Positions 43,795-52,982 of a DNA stretch of 64,000 nt are shown here, one piece after another (position 1 is the stretch's first letter; every line of letters begins with the position of its first letter). The DNA is taken from contig NZ_CP032285.1 in the NCBI RefSeq assembly GCF_002165305.2, forward strand, positions 124,001 to 188,000. Reading direction: 5' to 3'. The position numbers and the translations under genes are program-made. The DNA is from Acinetobacter sp. WCHA55 (GTDB taxonomy: Bacteria > Pseudomonadota > Gammaproteobacteria > Pseudomonadales > Moraxellaceae). The notes under the pieces were generated by a model that was not told where the DNA came from, made no database searches, and saw only the letters and a list, made by a program, of their open reading frames with translations.

Positions 43795-44776
43795 TGTTGG
43801 CGCTGATGGAAAATTGACCCACCCTGCCGATTGAAATTTGACCCAGGGCGGATTGCTGATTTTGTTACCAGCAACTGTGGATAAGTCTACCAGCGCAGCT
43901 GCTGTTGCCCCCACTCCTTCGCTAGCCCAGTTCAGTTGTTTAAGACCTGCCACACGCAGCCATGTAGCAGGCCGTCGTCGCCATGAAATCAGAACGGCTC
44001 ATCGTCCTCCGGTTCCTGGCCGCCCTTACGCTTTCGCTCCCGTGATTTGATCTTGGCCTGGGCCGCCAAGCTACTGTGTTGCAGGCGATAGGACTCGTTA
44101 CCGGTTTCGACGATGTGGCAGTGGTGGGTCAGCCGATCCAGCAGGGCGGTGGTCATCTTGGCGTCGCCGAACACGCTCGACCATTCGGCGAAGCTCAGGT
44201 TGGTGGTGATCACCACGCTGGTGTGTTCGTACAGCTTGGATAGCAGGTGAAACAGCAACGCACCGCCGGCCTGGCTGAAGGGCAGATAACCCAGTTCGTC
44301 GAGGATGACCAGATCCATGCGCAGCAGAGCTTGGGCGATCCGCCCGGCTTTGCCGTCGTGCTTTTCGCGCTCCAGCAGATTGACCAGATCGACCGTGGAG
44401 TAGAAGCGCACGCGCTTGCCGTGCCGGGTGATGCCGGACACGGCCAGCGCAGTGGCCAGGTGGGTTTTACCGGTGCCAGGCCCACCGATCAGCACCACGT
44501 TCTGCGCGGTGTCGGTAAAGGCCAGACTGGCCAGTTCGCTGATCAAACGAGCGTCTGCGCTGGAGGCGCTGAAGTCGAAGCCGGCCAGGTCGCGGTGCAT
44601 CGGCAGCTTGGCCATGTTCATCTGGTGGCTCACCGAGCGCATGGCGCGATCTGTGTGCTCTTGTTCCAGCAGGTGTTCGAGCAGCCACTTGGACGAGGCT
44701 GTGTTCGACTCACCCTGCGCAGTCAACTCCGCCCAGGCCGTGGCCATGCCGTGCAGGCGCAGCTCCTTGAGTGATG
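43795..44776 (-). mobile_element. IS21-family remnant
   Basis: An end with repeated TTGACCCA-type motifs (near 43814 and 43843, typical of IS21-family multiple terminal repeats) starts at ~43795 and the helper gene istB follows. istA and the other end are absent; the remnant is cut at 44776 by an IS3-family insertion. Confidence 0.75.
43989..44776 (-). pseudogene. istB: IS21-family IstB helper ATPase, 5'-truncated
   Basis: The frame is open into the IS3 junction at 44776 (…[16 protein letters not shown]), so the first few codons are missing; the first internal ATG is 44747. Walker [10 protein letters not shown], Walker [11 protein letters not shown] and the C-terminal IstB blocks are intact. 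Without IstA it cannot transpose. Confidence 0.85.
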
Positions 44777-44837
44777 TGTGCTGAAAAAACAGGAGGTTTT
44801 AACTTGGTAAACTAAACACACTCATCAGGAGTTTACC

Positions 44838-45137
44838 ATGAGCAAGAAACACAAGACTTACACCACAGAATTTAAAGCTGAAGCCATCAAATTAATTGAA
44901 GCCAATCAAGGCAATGTCTCGGAAACAGCTAGACAACTTAGCATTTCAATGCAAACTCTTTCAAATTGGAATACCAAAGCAAAGGCTGGAACTTTAGCAG
45001 GTACAAAACAGTATTCACCTGATCTAAACGCTCTACTCGAAGAAAATAAAAAACTCAAACAACAGCTCAAAATAGCTGAAATGGAACGTGAATTTTTAAA
45101 AAAGGCAGCAGCGTACTTTGCCAAAGAAAGTCAGTAA
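44838..45137 (+). CDS. IS3-family OrfA
   Basis: 99 residues with an N-terminal HTH (TTEFKAEAIKLIEANQGN; ETARQLSISMQTLSNW) and a C-terminal leucine-zipper-like coil. A slippery A-AAA-AAG sits at 45098-45104, as expected for -1 frameshifting into OrfB. Confidence 0.9.
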   Translation: MSKKHKTYTTEFKAEAIKLIEANQGNVSETARQLSISMQTLSNWNTKAKAGTLAGTKQYSPDLNALLEENKKLKQQLKIAEMEREFLKKAAAYFAKESQ

Positions 45138-45148
45138 GGTACGCCTAT

Positions 45149-46003
45149 ATGAAACAAAAAAGATATTCTTTTCCAATTACCTTAATGGCTCGATTACTTC
45201 ATGTTTCAGTTTCATGTTTTTATGATTGGCTCAAGAGAGGCGTGAGCAAAAGAACGATTCAACGAAATCAACAGACGATATTGGTGAAAATAGCCCATGA
45301 GGAGACAAGGCAGAGCTATGGTTATATTCGATTAACCAAATACTTACAAGCTCAGGGCATAAAAATGAGTATGTACGCTGTACGTCAGATAAAAGCGCTG
45401 AACCACCTGTATTGTAAGCGACACAAGCGTTTTAAAAGGACTACGAATAGTGACCATAATCGAGCGATCTATGAAAACCTGCTGGAGCAACAATTCTCAA
45501 TGACTAGACCAAATCAAGCATGGTCAAGTGATATTACGTACATATGGACTGTTGAAGGATGGCTGTACTTAGCAGCGGTAAAAGACCTTTACACGAAACA
45601 AGTGGTTGGCTATAGCTTAAATGAGCGCATGACAGCACAGCTTGTTTGTAATGCGCTAAATATGGCTATTCACAATCAAAAACCAACCAAAGAACTGATT
45701 GTGCATTCAGACAGAGGAAGTCAATATTGCAGCCATGAATATCGAAATATACTTGAGCAATATGGTTTTCAAGGTTCAATGAGCAAGCGCGGAGACTGTT
45801 ACGATAATGCACCGATTGAAAGCTTTTGGGGAATACTGAAAAATGAGTTAGTGCATCATTACAACTATCAAACCAGAGAAGAAGCCAAAGCAGATATTAT
45901 AAAATACATTGAATTATTTTATAATCATCGAAGAATTCAAAAGGGTTTGGGTTTTAAGACACCAAATCAAATGGCCGAAGACTTTTATAAGTTGGCTGCC
46001 TAG
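45149..46003 (+). CDS. IS3-family OrfB transposase
   Basis: 284 residues with HTH_21-like start and DDE core: WSSDITYI (Asp), VHSDRGSQY (Asp) and CYDNAPIESFWGILK (Glu). Normally made as an OrfAB fusion. Confidence 0.9.
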   Translation: MKQKRYSFPITLMARLLHVSVSCFYDWLKRGVSKRTIQRNQQTILVKIAHEETRQSYGYIRLTKYLQAQGIKMSMYAVRQIKALNHLYCKRHKRFKRTTNSDHNRAIYENLLEQQFSMTRPNQAWSSDITYIWTVEGWLYLAAVKDLYTKQVVGYSLNERMTAQLVCNALNMAIHNQKPTKELIVHSDRGSQYCSHEYRNILEQYGFQGSMSKRGDCYDNAPIESFWGILKNELVHHYNYQTREEAKADIIKYIELFYNHRRIQKGLGFKTPNQMAEDFYKLAA

Positions 46004-46081
46004 AATCTCCCAAGGGAAAGTCTCCTGATAATTCAGCGTATATCATTAACTTTTTAAATCTAAAAAACAGGAATTTCATTT

Positions 46082-47434
46082 ATGTCTAAACACTATGATT
46101 ATATTGCGATTGGCGGAGGCAGTGGCGGTATTGCATCAGTCAATCGTGCTGCCATGTATGGTAAGAAATGTGCACTGATAGAAATGGGTGATATTGGTGG
46201 AACCTGTGTCAACGTAGGATGTGTTCCTAAAAAAGTGATGTGGTATTCAGCTCAAATTGCCGATGCGATTCATAAATATGGTCCTGACTATGGCTTTAAT
46301 ACAGAATTGAAATCCTTTAACTGGAAGAAATTAGTTGAAAACAGACAAGCCTATATCAGCCGAATACATACATCGTATGACACAGGACTAGCTAAAAATA
46401 ATGTTGATGTCATTCGAGGTTTTGCAAAATTTTTAGATGCTCAAACAATTGAAGTAAATGGTGAAACGTACACAGCTGACCATATTTTAATTGCTACGGG
46501 GACTCAAGCATTCAAACCTGAAATTGAAGGTGCTGAATATGGTATTGATTCCAATGGTTTCTTCGGATTAGAACACTTACCGAAGCGGACTGCTATTGTT
46601 GGTTCTGGCTATATTGCTGTGGAATTGGCAGGTGTTCTTAATGCATTGGGTTCGAATGTACAATTATTTATTCGTAAACATCAGCCTTTGCGTGGATTAG
46701 ATCATTTCCTTGGTAAAACACTATTAGAGAATATGCGCAGTGAAAATATTAACGTGCATACTCATAGTCAGATTAACAAAGTGACTAAAGTTCAAGATAA
46801 CTCACTTGTATTACACCTAGAAGATGGTACAGAACATAGTGTAGATTGCTTGATTTGGGCAATTGGTAGAAAACCTGCAACTGAAGCGATCAATCTTAAT
46901 AAGACTCAAGTTCAATTGAACGAGAATCGCTTTATTCATGTTGATGCATATCAAAATACAACACAGTCTGGCATTTATGCAGTGGGTGATATTACAGGTA
47001 AAGTCGAGTTAACACCTGTTGCTGTGGCAGCGGGTCGAAGACTGTCTGAACGTTTATTTAACAATAAGCCAAATGAACATTTAGATTATGAAAATATTCC
47101 GACTGTGGTGTTTAGTCACCCACCTATTGGAACAGTTGGATTAACCGAAGATCAAGCCATAGAAAAATTTGGTAAAGATGCCATCAAAATTTATAGTTCT
47201 TCCTTTACATCCATGTATACAGCGATAACAGAACATCGACAACTCACAAAAATGAAATTAATTTGTGTAGGAACTGATGAGAAAGTGGTCGGAATTCATG
47301 GTATTGGATACGGTATGGATGAAATTCTGCAAGGCTTTGCTGTTGCTTTAAAAATGGGAGCAACTAAAAAAGACTTCGATAACACTTTAGCAATTCATCC
47401 GACTTCTGCTGAAGAATTCGTCACAATGCGTTAA
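46082..47434 (+). CDS. gor: Glutathione-disulfide reductase
   Basis: 450 residues. FAD-binding GGGSGGI at the start; redox-active [13 protein letters not shown] at about residues 39-51; NADPH-binding [14 protein letters not shown]-contact YAVGDITG; and the dimer-interface HPTSAEE with the catalytic His near the C-terminus. Regenerates glutathione for GrxC and the GST. Low GC and its cysB-like neighbour suggest an Acinetobacter chromosomal origin, different from the GC-rich redox genes. Confidence 0.95.
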   Translation: MSKHYDYIAIGGGSGGIASVNRAAMYGKKCALIEMGDIGGTCVNVGCVPKKVMWYSAQIADAIHKYGPDYGFNTELKSFNWKKLVENRQAYISRIHTSYDTGLAKNNVDVIRGFAKFLDAQTIEVNGETYTADHILIATGTQAFKPEIEGAEYGIDSNGFFGLEHLPKRTAIVGSGYIAVELAGVLNALGSNVQLFIRKHQPLRGLDHFLGKTLLENMRSENINVHTHSQINKVTKVQDNSLVLHLEDGTEHSVDCLIWAIGRKPATEAINLNKTQVQLNENRFIHVDAYQNTTQSGIYAVGDITGKVELTPVAVAAGRRLSERLFNNKPNEHLDYENIPTVVFSHPPIGTVGLTEDQAIEKFGKDAIKIYSSSFTSMYTAITEHRQLTKMKLICVGTDEKVVGIHGIGYGMDEILQGFAVALKMGATKKDFDNTLAIHPTSAEEFVTMR

Positions 47435-47501
47435 TCATTGATCATCTAAAAGAGCATTTATTTATATATTTGCTCTTATTTTTATATTCTATATCCAAAT
47501 T

Positions 47502-47577
47502 ATGAACTTTCAACAACTTAGGATTATTAGAGAACTCACTCAACATAATCTCAATTTATCACAAACAGCACATGCTC
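47502..47577 (+). pseudogene. cysB: cysB-like LysR regulator, first 25 codons
   Basis: ATG 47502 starts MNFQQLRIIRELTQHNLNL, the typical CysB HTH start (MNFQQLRIIRE). The frame is cut at 47577 by the IS5-family element. Supports gor having been taken from a chromosome together with its neighbour. Confidence 0.6.
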
Positions 47578-48622
47578 GGCTTTGTTGCACAAAGATTTGA
47601 AATGCAAAGCGCCCCTAATTGAGCCAAATTTAAGGCGTAACTTGGGTAAGTGGTCGACCTAATTCCGTAAATCTGTTAAGGACTGCTACACGTGCATGGA
47701 TCTCATTCACTTGGCTATCAAAACTCCTTGCACTGAGTTTATCTCCTAATAATTTGATGCAATGCATCTTAGTTTCAACCAAACTTCGCCGATGATAGCC
47801 TGACCATTTTTTCCATAGTGTCCTGCCTAAACTTTTAATTGTTCGAAGTAATTCATTTCGCTCTAGCGAGCTGCTTGTTCTTTGTATCTTTCCATGGTTT
47901 CGCATTTTTTTCTAGGTGGAATCATTGCATGCGCTTGCCGATCTGCAATGACCTGACGGCATTGCTTGGTGTCATAAGCTCCATCGGTATAAACAGAGTC
48001 AATCCGCTCATCTTGTGGAATCTGATTAAGTAAATCACCAAGCACCTGTGAATCACTGACATTATTGGTTGTAAGCTAAACTGCTCGTATTTGCAGGGTT
48101 TTATCATCTATACCAATTATGTAATTTAAGCCATTGGCGACGAAATTCAGGTCCATGTTTCTTGCGTTTCCATTCGCCCTCACCTAGAAACTTCATGCCT
48201 GTAGAGTCCATGAGTAGATGCAGTCCATCGCTACTTTTTTGGTAGCTAATTGCAATATCAATATGCTTTTGTCTTCTACAAAGCGTGGTGTAATCTGGAG
48301 CTATCCAATTTAATCCGCAAAGTTTAATCAGACTTTGCACAAAGCCAGTAACCATACGTAAAGACAGACGGAATAAGGATTTAATCATTAAGCAGCATTG
48401 GATGGCTGCGTCGGAGTAGGTTTGATTTCGCCCTTGTTTGCCTTTTGATGGCGCATACCATTGCGTAGCAGGATCAAACCAAATGGCAATATTTCCGCGA
48501 CTCATGAGTGCTCGGTTATATGCGGGCCAATTGGTTGTGCGGTAGATTTTGTGTGTAGGCTTCTTCATTTGAAAATTATATCGCTGAAAAACCCTTTACA
48601 GATAGGTTTGTGCAACAAAGCC
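47578..48622 (-). mobile_element. IS5-family (IS903-like) insertion sequence with broken transposase
   Basis: Perfect 16-bp inverted ends GGCTTTGTTGCACAAA / TTTGTGCAACAAAGCC enclose 1045 bp. Flanking 9-mers (CACATGCTC and GTTTCCGAG) do not match, so no target duplication remains: either adjacent DNA was deleted or the element mediated a rearrangement joining the gor segment to the IS3 fragment. Confidence 0.85.
47630..48568 (-). pseudogene. IS5-family transposase with frameshifts
   Basis: The N-terminal part (48568 to 48104; LMDSTGMKFLGEGEWK contains the first Asp), the middle (VYTDGAYDTKQC, second Asp) and the C-terminal part (SGYHRRSLVETKMHCIKLLG, Glu region) lie in different frames. At least two frameshifts separate them, so the gene is inactive unless the sequence has errors. 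Confidence 0.8.
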
Positions 48623-48772
48623 GTTTCCGAGACATTGCCTTGATTGGCTTCAATTAATTTGATGGCTTCAGCTTTAAATTCTGTGGTGTAAGTCTTGTGT
48701 TTCTTGCTCATGGTAAACTCCTGATGAGTGTGTTTAGTTTACCAAGTTAAAACCTCCTGTTTTTTCAGCACA
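48623..48772 (-). mobile_element. 150-bp end fragment of the same IS3-family element
   Basis: Inverted copy of positions 44777-44926 of the complete element (IS end plus the first codons of OrfA). Truncated by the IS5-family element. Its outer end abuts the methyltransferase gene. Confidence 0.85.
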
Positions 48773-48786
48773 CATCAAATGGCTGG

Positions 48787-49674
48787 ATGTCCAGATCTTC
48801 CGCATTAGAGCGTTTAGAACAATGGAAAAACGTTGCGTTTAACCAATATCTAGATCCAACGATCCGCAACCAAAACAACCAAAAAATTGTCATTTCTCTT
48901 TTTGATTTGTCTGGCACATGGTCTCAACCATGGGTTGATGCTGGCTATCAAGTATTTCGCTTTGATATACAGGCAGATCCTTATTTTGGCGATATTAATA
49001 ACTTCAGCGTGGAATTCTTTAACGAGCTTTTTGCATGCTTTGATGGTTTGGACGTTCATGCGATTTTAGCTGCATGCCCATGTACTGACTTTGCTGTTTC
49101 TGGTGCAAGACATTTTACCGCCAAAGATGCTGATGGTCGCACGTTAAGCAGTATTGAGCTGGTGTACCAAACTTTAAGAACAATTGAATTTTTTAAACCG
49201 AATATTTGGGCAATTGAGAATCCAGTAGGGCGTATTGCGAGCTTAACCGGGTTGTCGCCGTGGCGTCTGTCGTTTGATCCGTTTCATTTTGGTGATACAT
49301 ACACAAAGAAAACATTATTGTGGGGCCGTTTCAATGCCGACCTACCAATTGCACCTGTTGAACCTGTTGAGGGCTCTAAAATGCACCGCCTATACGGTGG
49401 CAATAGTATTGCGACTAAGAATGCTAGAAGCGTAACGCCTGAAGGTTTTGCATACTCATTTTTCACGGCAAACAACGCACATAGCAATTCGTTAATGACG
49501 ATTTGCAACAAGTATGATCGTTTAGATCCTGAGCTTTTGAGTCGCTGTTTAAATAGCGGTTTGAGTGACTACGACATCTCTAATTTGATCGATGACGATT
49601 ATTACGACTGTGATGATTATTCAGCACATCAAACATTAGAAAGTGCCGTTGAAAGCATGGGGGTGGCTGTATGA
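48787..49674 (+). CDS. Cytosine-C5-type DNA methyltransferase-like protein (possibly 5'-truncated)
   Basis: 295 residues from ATG 48787, only 14 bp after the IS3 end; the frame is open back to the IS, so the original start may be lost. SAM-binding region ISLFDLSGTWSQPWVDAGYQV...FDIQ, catalytic-loop motif AACPCTDFAVSG with Cys, and WAIENPVGRI match the C5-methyltransferase plan, although the target-recognition domain is short. Overlaps the next small ORF by 4 bp, forming an operon with the second methyltransferase. Role probably modification of plasmid DNA against host restriction (inference). Confidence 0.7.
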   Translation: MSRSSALERLEQWKNVAFNQYLDPTIRNQNNQKIVISLFDLSGTWSQPWVDAGYQVFRFDIQADPYFGDINNFSVEFFNELFACFDGLDVHAILAACPCTDFAVSGARHFTAKDADGRTLSSIELVYQTLRTIEFFKPNIWAIENPVGRIASLTGLSPWRLSFDPFHFGDTYTKKTLLWGRFNADLPIAPVEPVEGSKMHRLYGGNSIATKNARSVTPEGFAYSFFTANNAHSNSLMTICNKYDRLDPELLSRCLNSGLSDYDISNLIDDDYYDCDDYSAHQTLESAVESMGVAV

Positions 49675-49787
49675 ATCTGAGCAAGGTTATTCATGCTTAT
49701 AGGTATCTGTCTCCAGAAGATGTACCGCATGAATTAAGAGATCTAAGCCATAAAGGGGCATTTGTAAGAGGGAATTTCTATGTATAA
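49671..49787 (+). CDS. Small 38-residue ORF between methyltransferase genes
   Basis: ATG at 49671 overlaps the upstream stop (ATGA); the TAA at 49785-49787 overlaps the next start (49780). The double overlap argues for real, coupled translation. Peptide MNLSKVIHAYRYLSPEDV...; no family recognised. Confidence 0.5.
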   Translation: MNLSKVIHAYRYLSPEDVPHELRDLSHKGAFVRGNFYV

Positions 49788-50465
49788 CTTGCTTCCACAT
49801 GAATTAATCGTTGATAACTTTGCTGGCGGTGGCGGTACATCAACTGGTTTAGAACGTGCGTTCGGTAGACCGATTGATATTGCAATTAATCATGATCCGA
49901 AAGCCTTGGCCATGCATCGCATCAATCATCCAAAAACAAAGCACTACTGCGAGAGTGTTTGGGATGTTAACCCTGTAAAGATTACGGGCAATCAACCTGT
50001 TGGCTTGGTTTGGCTTAGTCCAGACTGTAAACATCATAGCCGTGCGAAAGGTGGCAAGCCGTTAAACAAGAAGATCCGCGGTTTAGCTTGGATTGCTTTA
50101 AGGTGGGCTGCAACAGTTCGACCACGAATCATCATGCTTGAAAACGTGGTTGAGTTTGTTGAATGGGGTGATTTGGATAAGAACGGTAAACCGATTTTAA
50201 AGCGGAAAGGGCGAACGTTTAACTGTTTCGTGAATGCGCTCAGGTACCAAGGGTACACGGTCGAATATCGTGAACTACGAGCATGCGACTATGGTGCACC
50301 GACATTGAGAAATAGATTTTTCTTAATTGCTCGGCGTGACAATTTACCGATCGTCTGGCCAGAACCCACACATGCTGAATTTGACTTTTTTGCACCTCAA
50401 AAAACGAAAAAACAACCATGGAAGACAGCTGCTCAATGTGTGGACCTTAATTATGAATGTTTAAG
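49780..50465 (+). pseudogene. Second cytosine-C5 DNA methyltransferase, 5' half (disrupted)
   Basis: ATG 49780 with AGAGGG upstream. Motif I VDNFAGGGGTSTGLERA, motif IV SPDCKHHSRAKGGKP with the catalytic Cys, and ENV of motif VI are present. At codon 229 the frame enters foreign DNA and ends at 50520. The rest of the protein is at 53843-54484; joining them at TAAG restores 441 residues in frame. Confidence 0.85.
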
Positions 50466-50574
50466 TTGTGTGCCCACCTGCGTAACCGCTGACGACTTGC
50501 TGAACTCCCTGAATCTGTAAAAATACGGCTTCAGTACACCAAAAGCATCCCCCACCGAAAAGTGCCTGTTGCAT
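50466..50574 (-). pseudogene. msrA: msrA fragment at the left edge of the insertion
   Basis: ATG at 50574; 36 codons with the catalytic GGGCFWC motif and GYAGGHT, then cut at the insertion boundary. A different lineage from the intact msrA at 42.5 kb. Confidence 0.8.
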
Positions 50575-50647
50575 GGTTGATTCCTCATTCAATTAAATAA
50601 CTCAATCGGGCTGATGGTTAAATTCCAGCTCATCAGTATGAAAGATA

Positions 50648-50673
50648 AAAAAGCCTGTCCATACAGGCTTTTT
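50648..50673. terminator. Bidirectional-looking terminator
   Basis: Perfect 11-bp stem AAAAAGCCTGT/ACAGGCTTTTT with a CCAT loop, directly after the META-domain gene stop (minus strand). Confidence 0.85.
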
Positions 50674-50684
50674 GTAGGGAAGTA

Positions 50685-51146
50685 TTAACGCGGCTGAACA
50701 GCACTTTCCAGCTGGATCAAGAGATTTCCATGGCGATCCAGTAATTTTAAGGTTTTAGCAAATACCTGATAATGCGTCACTTTAGCTAAAGCTTCATTAA
50801 ATTTCTGATCAAGCTGATCGTTGTTCATGCAAGCCATACGGGTAGTAGCCATTTGACTCAGGGTCAGCGTATCTTTTGCTGCTGTGTAGCTGCCCATAAT
50901 CCGGTTACAGCTATCTGAACCTGAAACGCGCTGGGTACTGGCATCAAATTGCAGACTCGGAACATTGCGTGCGGTTGGCGCAGTCTTGATTTCAGTATTA
51001 CCAATCTGGGTCGCAATCCAAGTACGATTTTGCAAAAGTTGTAAATGATTCGCGGTTTGTGTCGTGGCTGTATTGGGCACAGTTTCGCAGCCCATGACCG
51101 TTAGAACCGAGCCTAAAATCGCGATTGCAGTTAATTTTTTTAGCAT
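50685..51146 (-). CDS. META-domain (HslJ-like) lipoprotein
   Basis: 153 residues from ATG 51146. Lipoprotein signal with lipobox VMGC; META domain with SLQFDASTQRVSGSDSCNRIMGSY and MATTRMACMN, the conserved HslJ/META core. Outer-membrane or periplasmic; HslJ relatives are heat-shock or novobiocin-tolerance linked. Here it is a passenger of the folA segment. Confidence 0.8.
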   Translation of the reverse strand: MLKKLTAIAILGSVLTVMGCETVPNTATTQTANHLQLLQNRTWIATQIGNTEIKTAPTARNVPSLQFDASTQRVSGSDSCNRIMGSYTAAKDTLTLSQMATTRMACMNNDQLDQKFNEALAKVTHYQVFAKTLKLLDRHGNLLIQLESAVQPR

Positions 51147-51248
51147 GAGAGATACTCTGATCATTGACTAGCTATTTGTATATAAACAAAAAAATGATCA
51201 AGGTTCCAGTTGATTTTGTATCTTTATTGAAGTGGATTTGCTACACAG

Positions 51249-52301
51249 TTATCGCATGTCGGGTTTTGGTAGGCCCTGCCGGATCAGGCGTGAATAGTCC
51301 TGACTGGAGAGATTAGCGGTGCGTTCTACCCGTGGATTGACATGTGCCCGTTGATACCAAGTGTGCATATCCCAAGACTGTTCTAGTACTTTAAGATCAT
51401 AGAGATAATTCGGTAAATAGCCGGAGGCCAGCAACCGGTAATCTGAGGGTAGCTGTTGTTGCGATATCGCCTGAACCATATCAAAGACTAGTGTGGTGCA
51501 ATTACTGGTCAGGGTATTGTACCATTTTGGCTTTTGGGCCAGCTCATCGGCCTGACGCAGATATTCCTTGAATAGCGCTTTAGCCTGAGCTTGCGGCATT
51601 TTGACTGGGAAAAAATAGACCTGTTCACCACGGACATTGCTACGGGTATAGACAATATCCTTTTCATCCGATGCGACCAGACTCAGTTCATATTTTCGGA
51701 AAAAGCCACCAATCGCTGAAAACTCTTCATTCTTTTCCTTGCGGATTTCAATCGAGAAGGTGAGTGGCTTTTGATTGGCAAAATCGAAGCTGACCAGGGT
51801 ATGGGCAATTTTAGGCCCCATCCAGTAGGAAGTAATGATGTTCACGCCAGTAATCTGATTCAGATCAAAACTGCGGCTTTCCCAGCGTTCGATATAGCGA
51901 CCATCGGCCTGCCAGTCAAAGTTGCGGATATTGTGTAAGGTAACCTGATCGCCTTGCTGCTCATAATGCAGAAGCTGGGAAACCTCAGGATTCCACTCTC
52001 GATCCTGACGCGCTTCCAGACTGAAATATCCTAGCAAACAGAATAAAAAGGCCAGAAGATAAAGAACGCTATCCACTTGGCGGGAGATCAGATGCCGGGT
52101 GAAATAAATCCCGAGAACGACCAGCGCAAAGGTCAGCCAGAGTCCAATCAGTATCAAGCTGCCGATTTTGCCGATGGGAAGATGAACCCACAGCATGAGG
52201 CTGAGCCACAGGCTCGACAGAATGACGAATAAAGTAAACAGGCTGCCCAGCAGCCACAGACTCCAATGTCTGGAGATATATTCGCGTCCCTGCATCATCA
52301 C
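51249..52301 (-). CDS. DUF4105 membrane protein
   Basis: 350 residues with three N-terminal membrane helices and a large outer domain. TSNCTTLVFDM with a conserved Cys, and the FFRKYELSLVA region, match the DUF4105 cysteine-peptidase-like family. In Acinetobacter chromosomes a gene of this kind sits beside folA, as here (20-bp gap). Function unknown. Confidence 0.75.
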   Translation of the reverse strand: MMMQGREYISRHWSLWLLGSLFTLFVILSSLWLSLMLWVHLPIGKIGSLILIGLWLTFALVVLGIYFTRHLISRQVDSVLYLLAFLFCLLGYFSLEARQDREWNPEVSQLLHYEQQGDQVTLHNIRNFDWQADGRYIERWESRSFDLNQITGVNIITSYWMGPKIAHTLVSFDFANQKPLTFSIEIRKEKNEEFSAIGGFFRKYELSLVASDEKDIVYTRSNVRGEQVYFFPVKMPQAQAKALFKEYLRQADELAQKPKWYNTLTSNCTTLVFDMVQAISQQQLPSDYRLLASGYLPNYLYDLKVLEQSWDMHTWYQRAHVNPRVERTANLSSQDYSRLIRQGLPKPDMR

Positions 52302-52321
52302 TTTTTCATGAGAAATAGGTT

Positions 52322-52834
52322 TTATTTTCTGTAGGTTGCGAACTCAAAAGCAATGCCGGTTTTGTCATCAATATGTTGTTCTGACGCTATCTTCACAAAA
52401 TCATTTGGAATTTTAGGATAAAAAATATCACCTTCAACATTTAAATCAACATGAGTAAGCTCTAGTCGATCCACAATATTGATGGTTTGCTTGAAAATCT
52501 CACCACCACCAATAATAAAAATTGTATTTGGTTTCTCTGATGCTTGAACGTCAGGAATAGATTTCTCTAAGGCTTCTTCGATTGAATGTGCAACTTTAAC
52601 GCCGTCAAAATTCCAATTATGGTTTCGAGTAATTACCCAATTTACACGTTTAGGAAGCGGACGACCAATCGAATCAAAATTTTTACGACCAAGGATAATT
52701 ACCCCACCTTGGGTAATTTCTTTAAAGTGTTTTAAATCAGCAGAAATATGCCAAGGCAGATCGTTATCCTTACCAATACAACGTTGGTTGTCCATAGCAA
52801 CCACATGTACTACTTCAAAACTTTGGAAAGTCAT
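52322..52834 (-). CDS. folA: Dihydrofolate reductase, Acinetobacter FolA-like
   Basis: 170 residues with the DHFR landmarks: VVAMDNQRCIGKDNDLPWHI (Met20 loop and the active-site Asp shortly after), GGVIILGRKNFDSIG, VNWVITRN, FIIGGGEIF and the final strands. It catalyses NADPH-dependent reduction of dihydrofolate and is the trimethoprim target. A second, plasmid-borne chromosomal-type folA can raise trimethoprim MIC by dosage or through target changes, but no resistance mutation can be called without a reference alignment. Confidence 0.93.
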   Translation of the reverse strand: MTFQSFEVVHVVAMDNQRCIGKDNDLPWHISADLKHFKEITQGGVIILGRKNFDSIGRPLPKRVNWVITRNHNWNFDGVKVAHSIEEALEKSIPDVQASEKPNTIFIIGGGEIFKQTINIVDRLELTHVDLNVEGDIFYPKIPNDFVKIASEQHIDDKTGIAFEFATYRK

Positions 52835-52874
52835 AACTTAATTGTCCGGAACATATTGAATATCACATATAACA

Positions 52875-52902
52875 AAATCCCGCTTTATAAAAAGCAGGAT
52901 TT
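52875..52902 (-). promoter_or_regulatory. Hairpin upstream of folA
   Basis: 12-bp stem AAATCCCGCTTT/AAAGCAGGATTT (one G-T pair) with a 4-base loop, 40-68 bp before the folA start. On the minus strand only a short T-run follows, so it may be a terminator for transcription from the IS side, or a leader structure. A TATAGT candidate -10 lies just upstream. Confidence 0.45.
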
Positions 52903-52982
52903 GGTCATGGTAACTATAAAGGAAAATAAAGCTAATTTCAGCTTAATTTAAAAATCCATTAAAGCTAAAGAATTTTTAAGTA

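Larger units (their letters stand above)
44777..46040 (+). mobile_element. IS3-family (IS3 group) element, complete
   Basis: Inverted ends TGTGCTGAA...CAGGAG (left, 44777) and TACGCTGAA...CAGGAG (right, read from 46040), ~1264 bp. Inserted into istB. Its left end recurs as a 150-bp inverted fragment at 48623-48772, so two copies once flanked the gor segment in opposite orientation. Confidence 0.85.
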
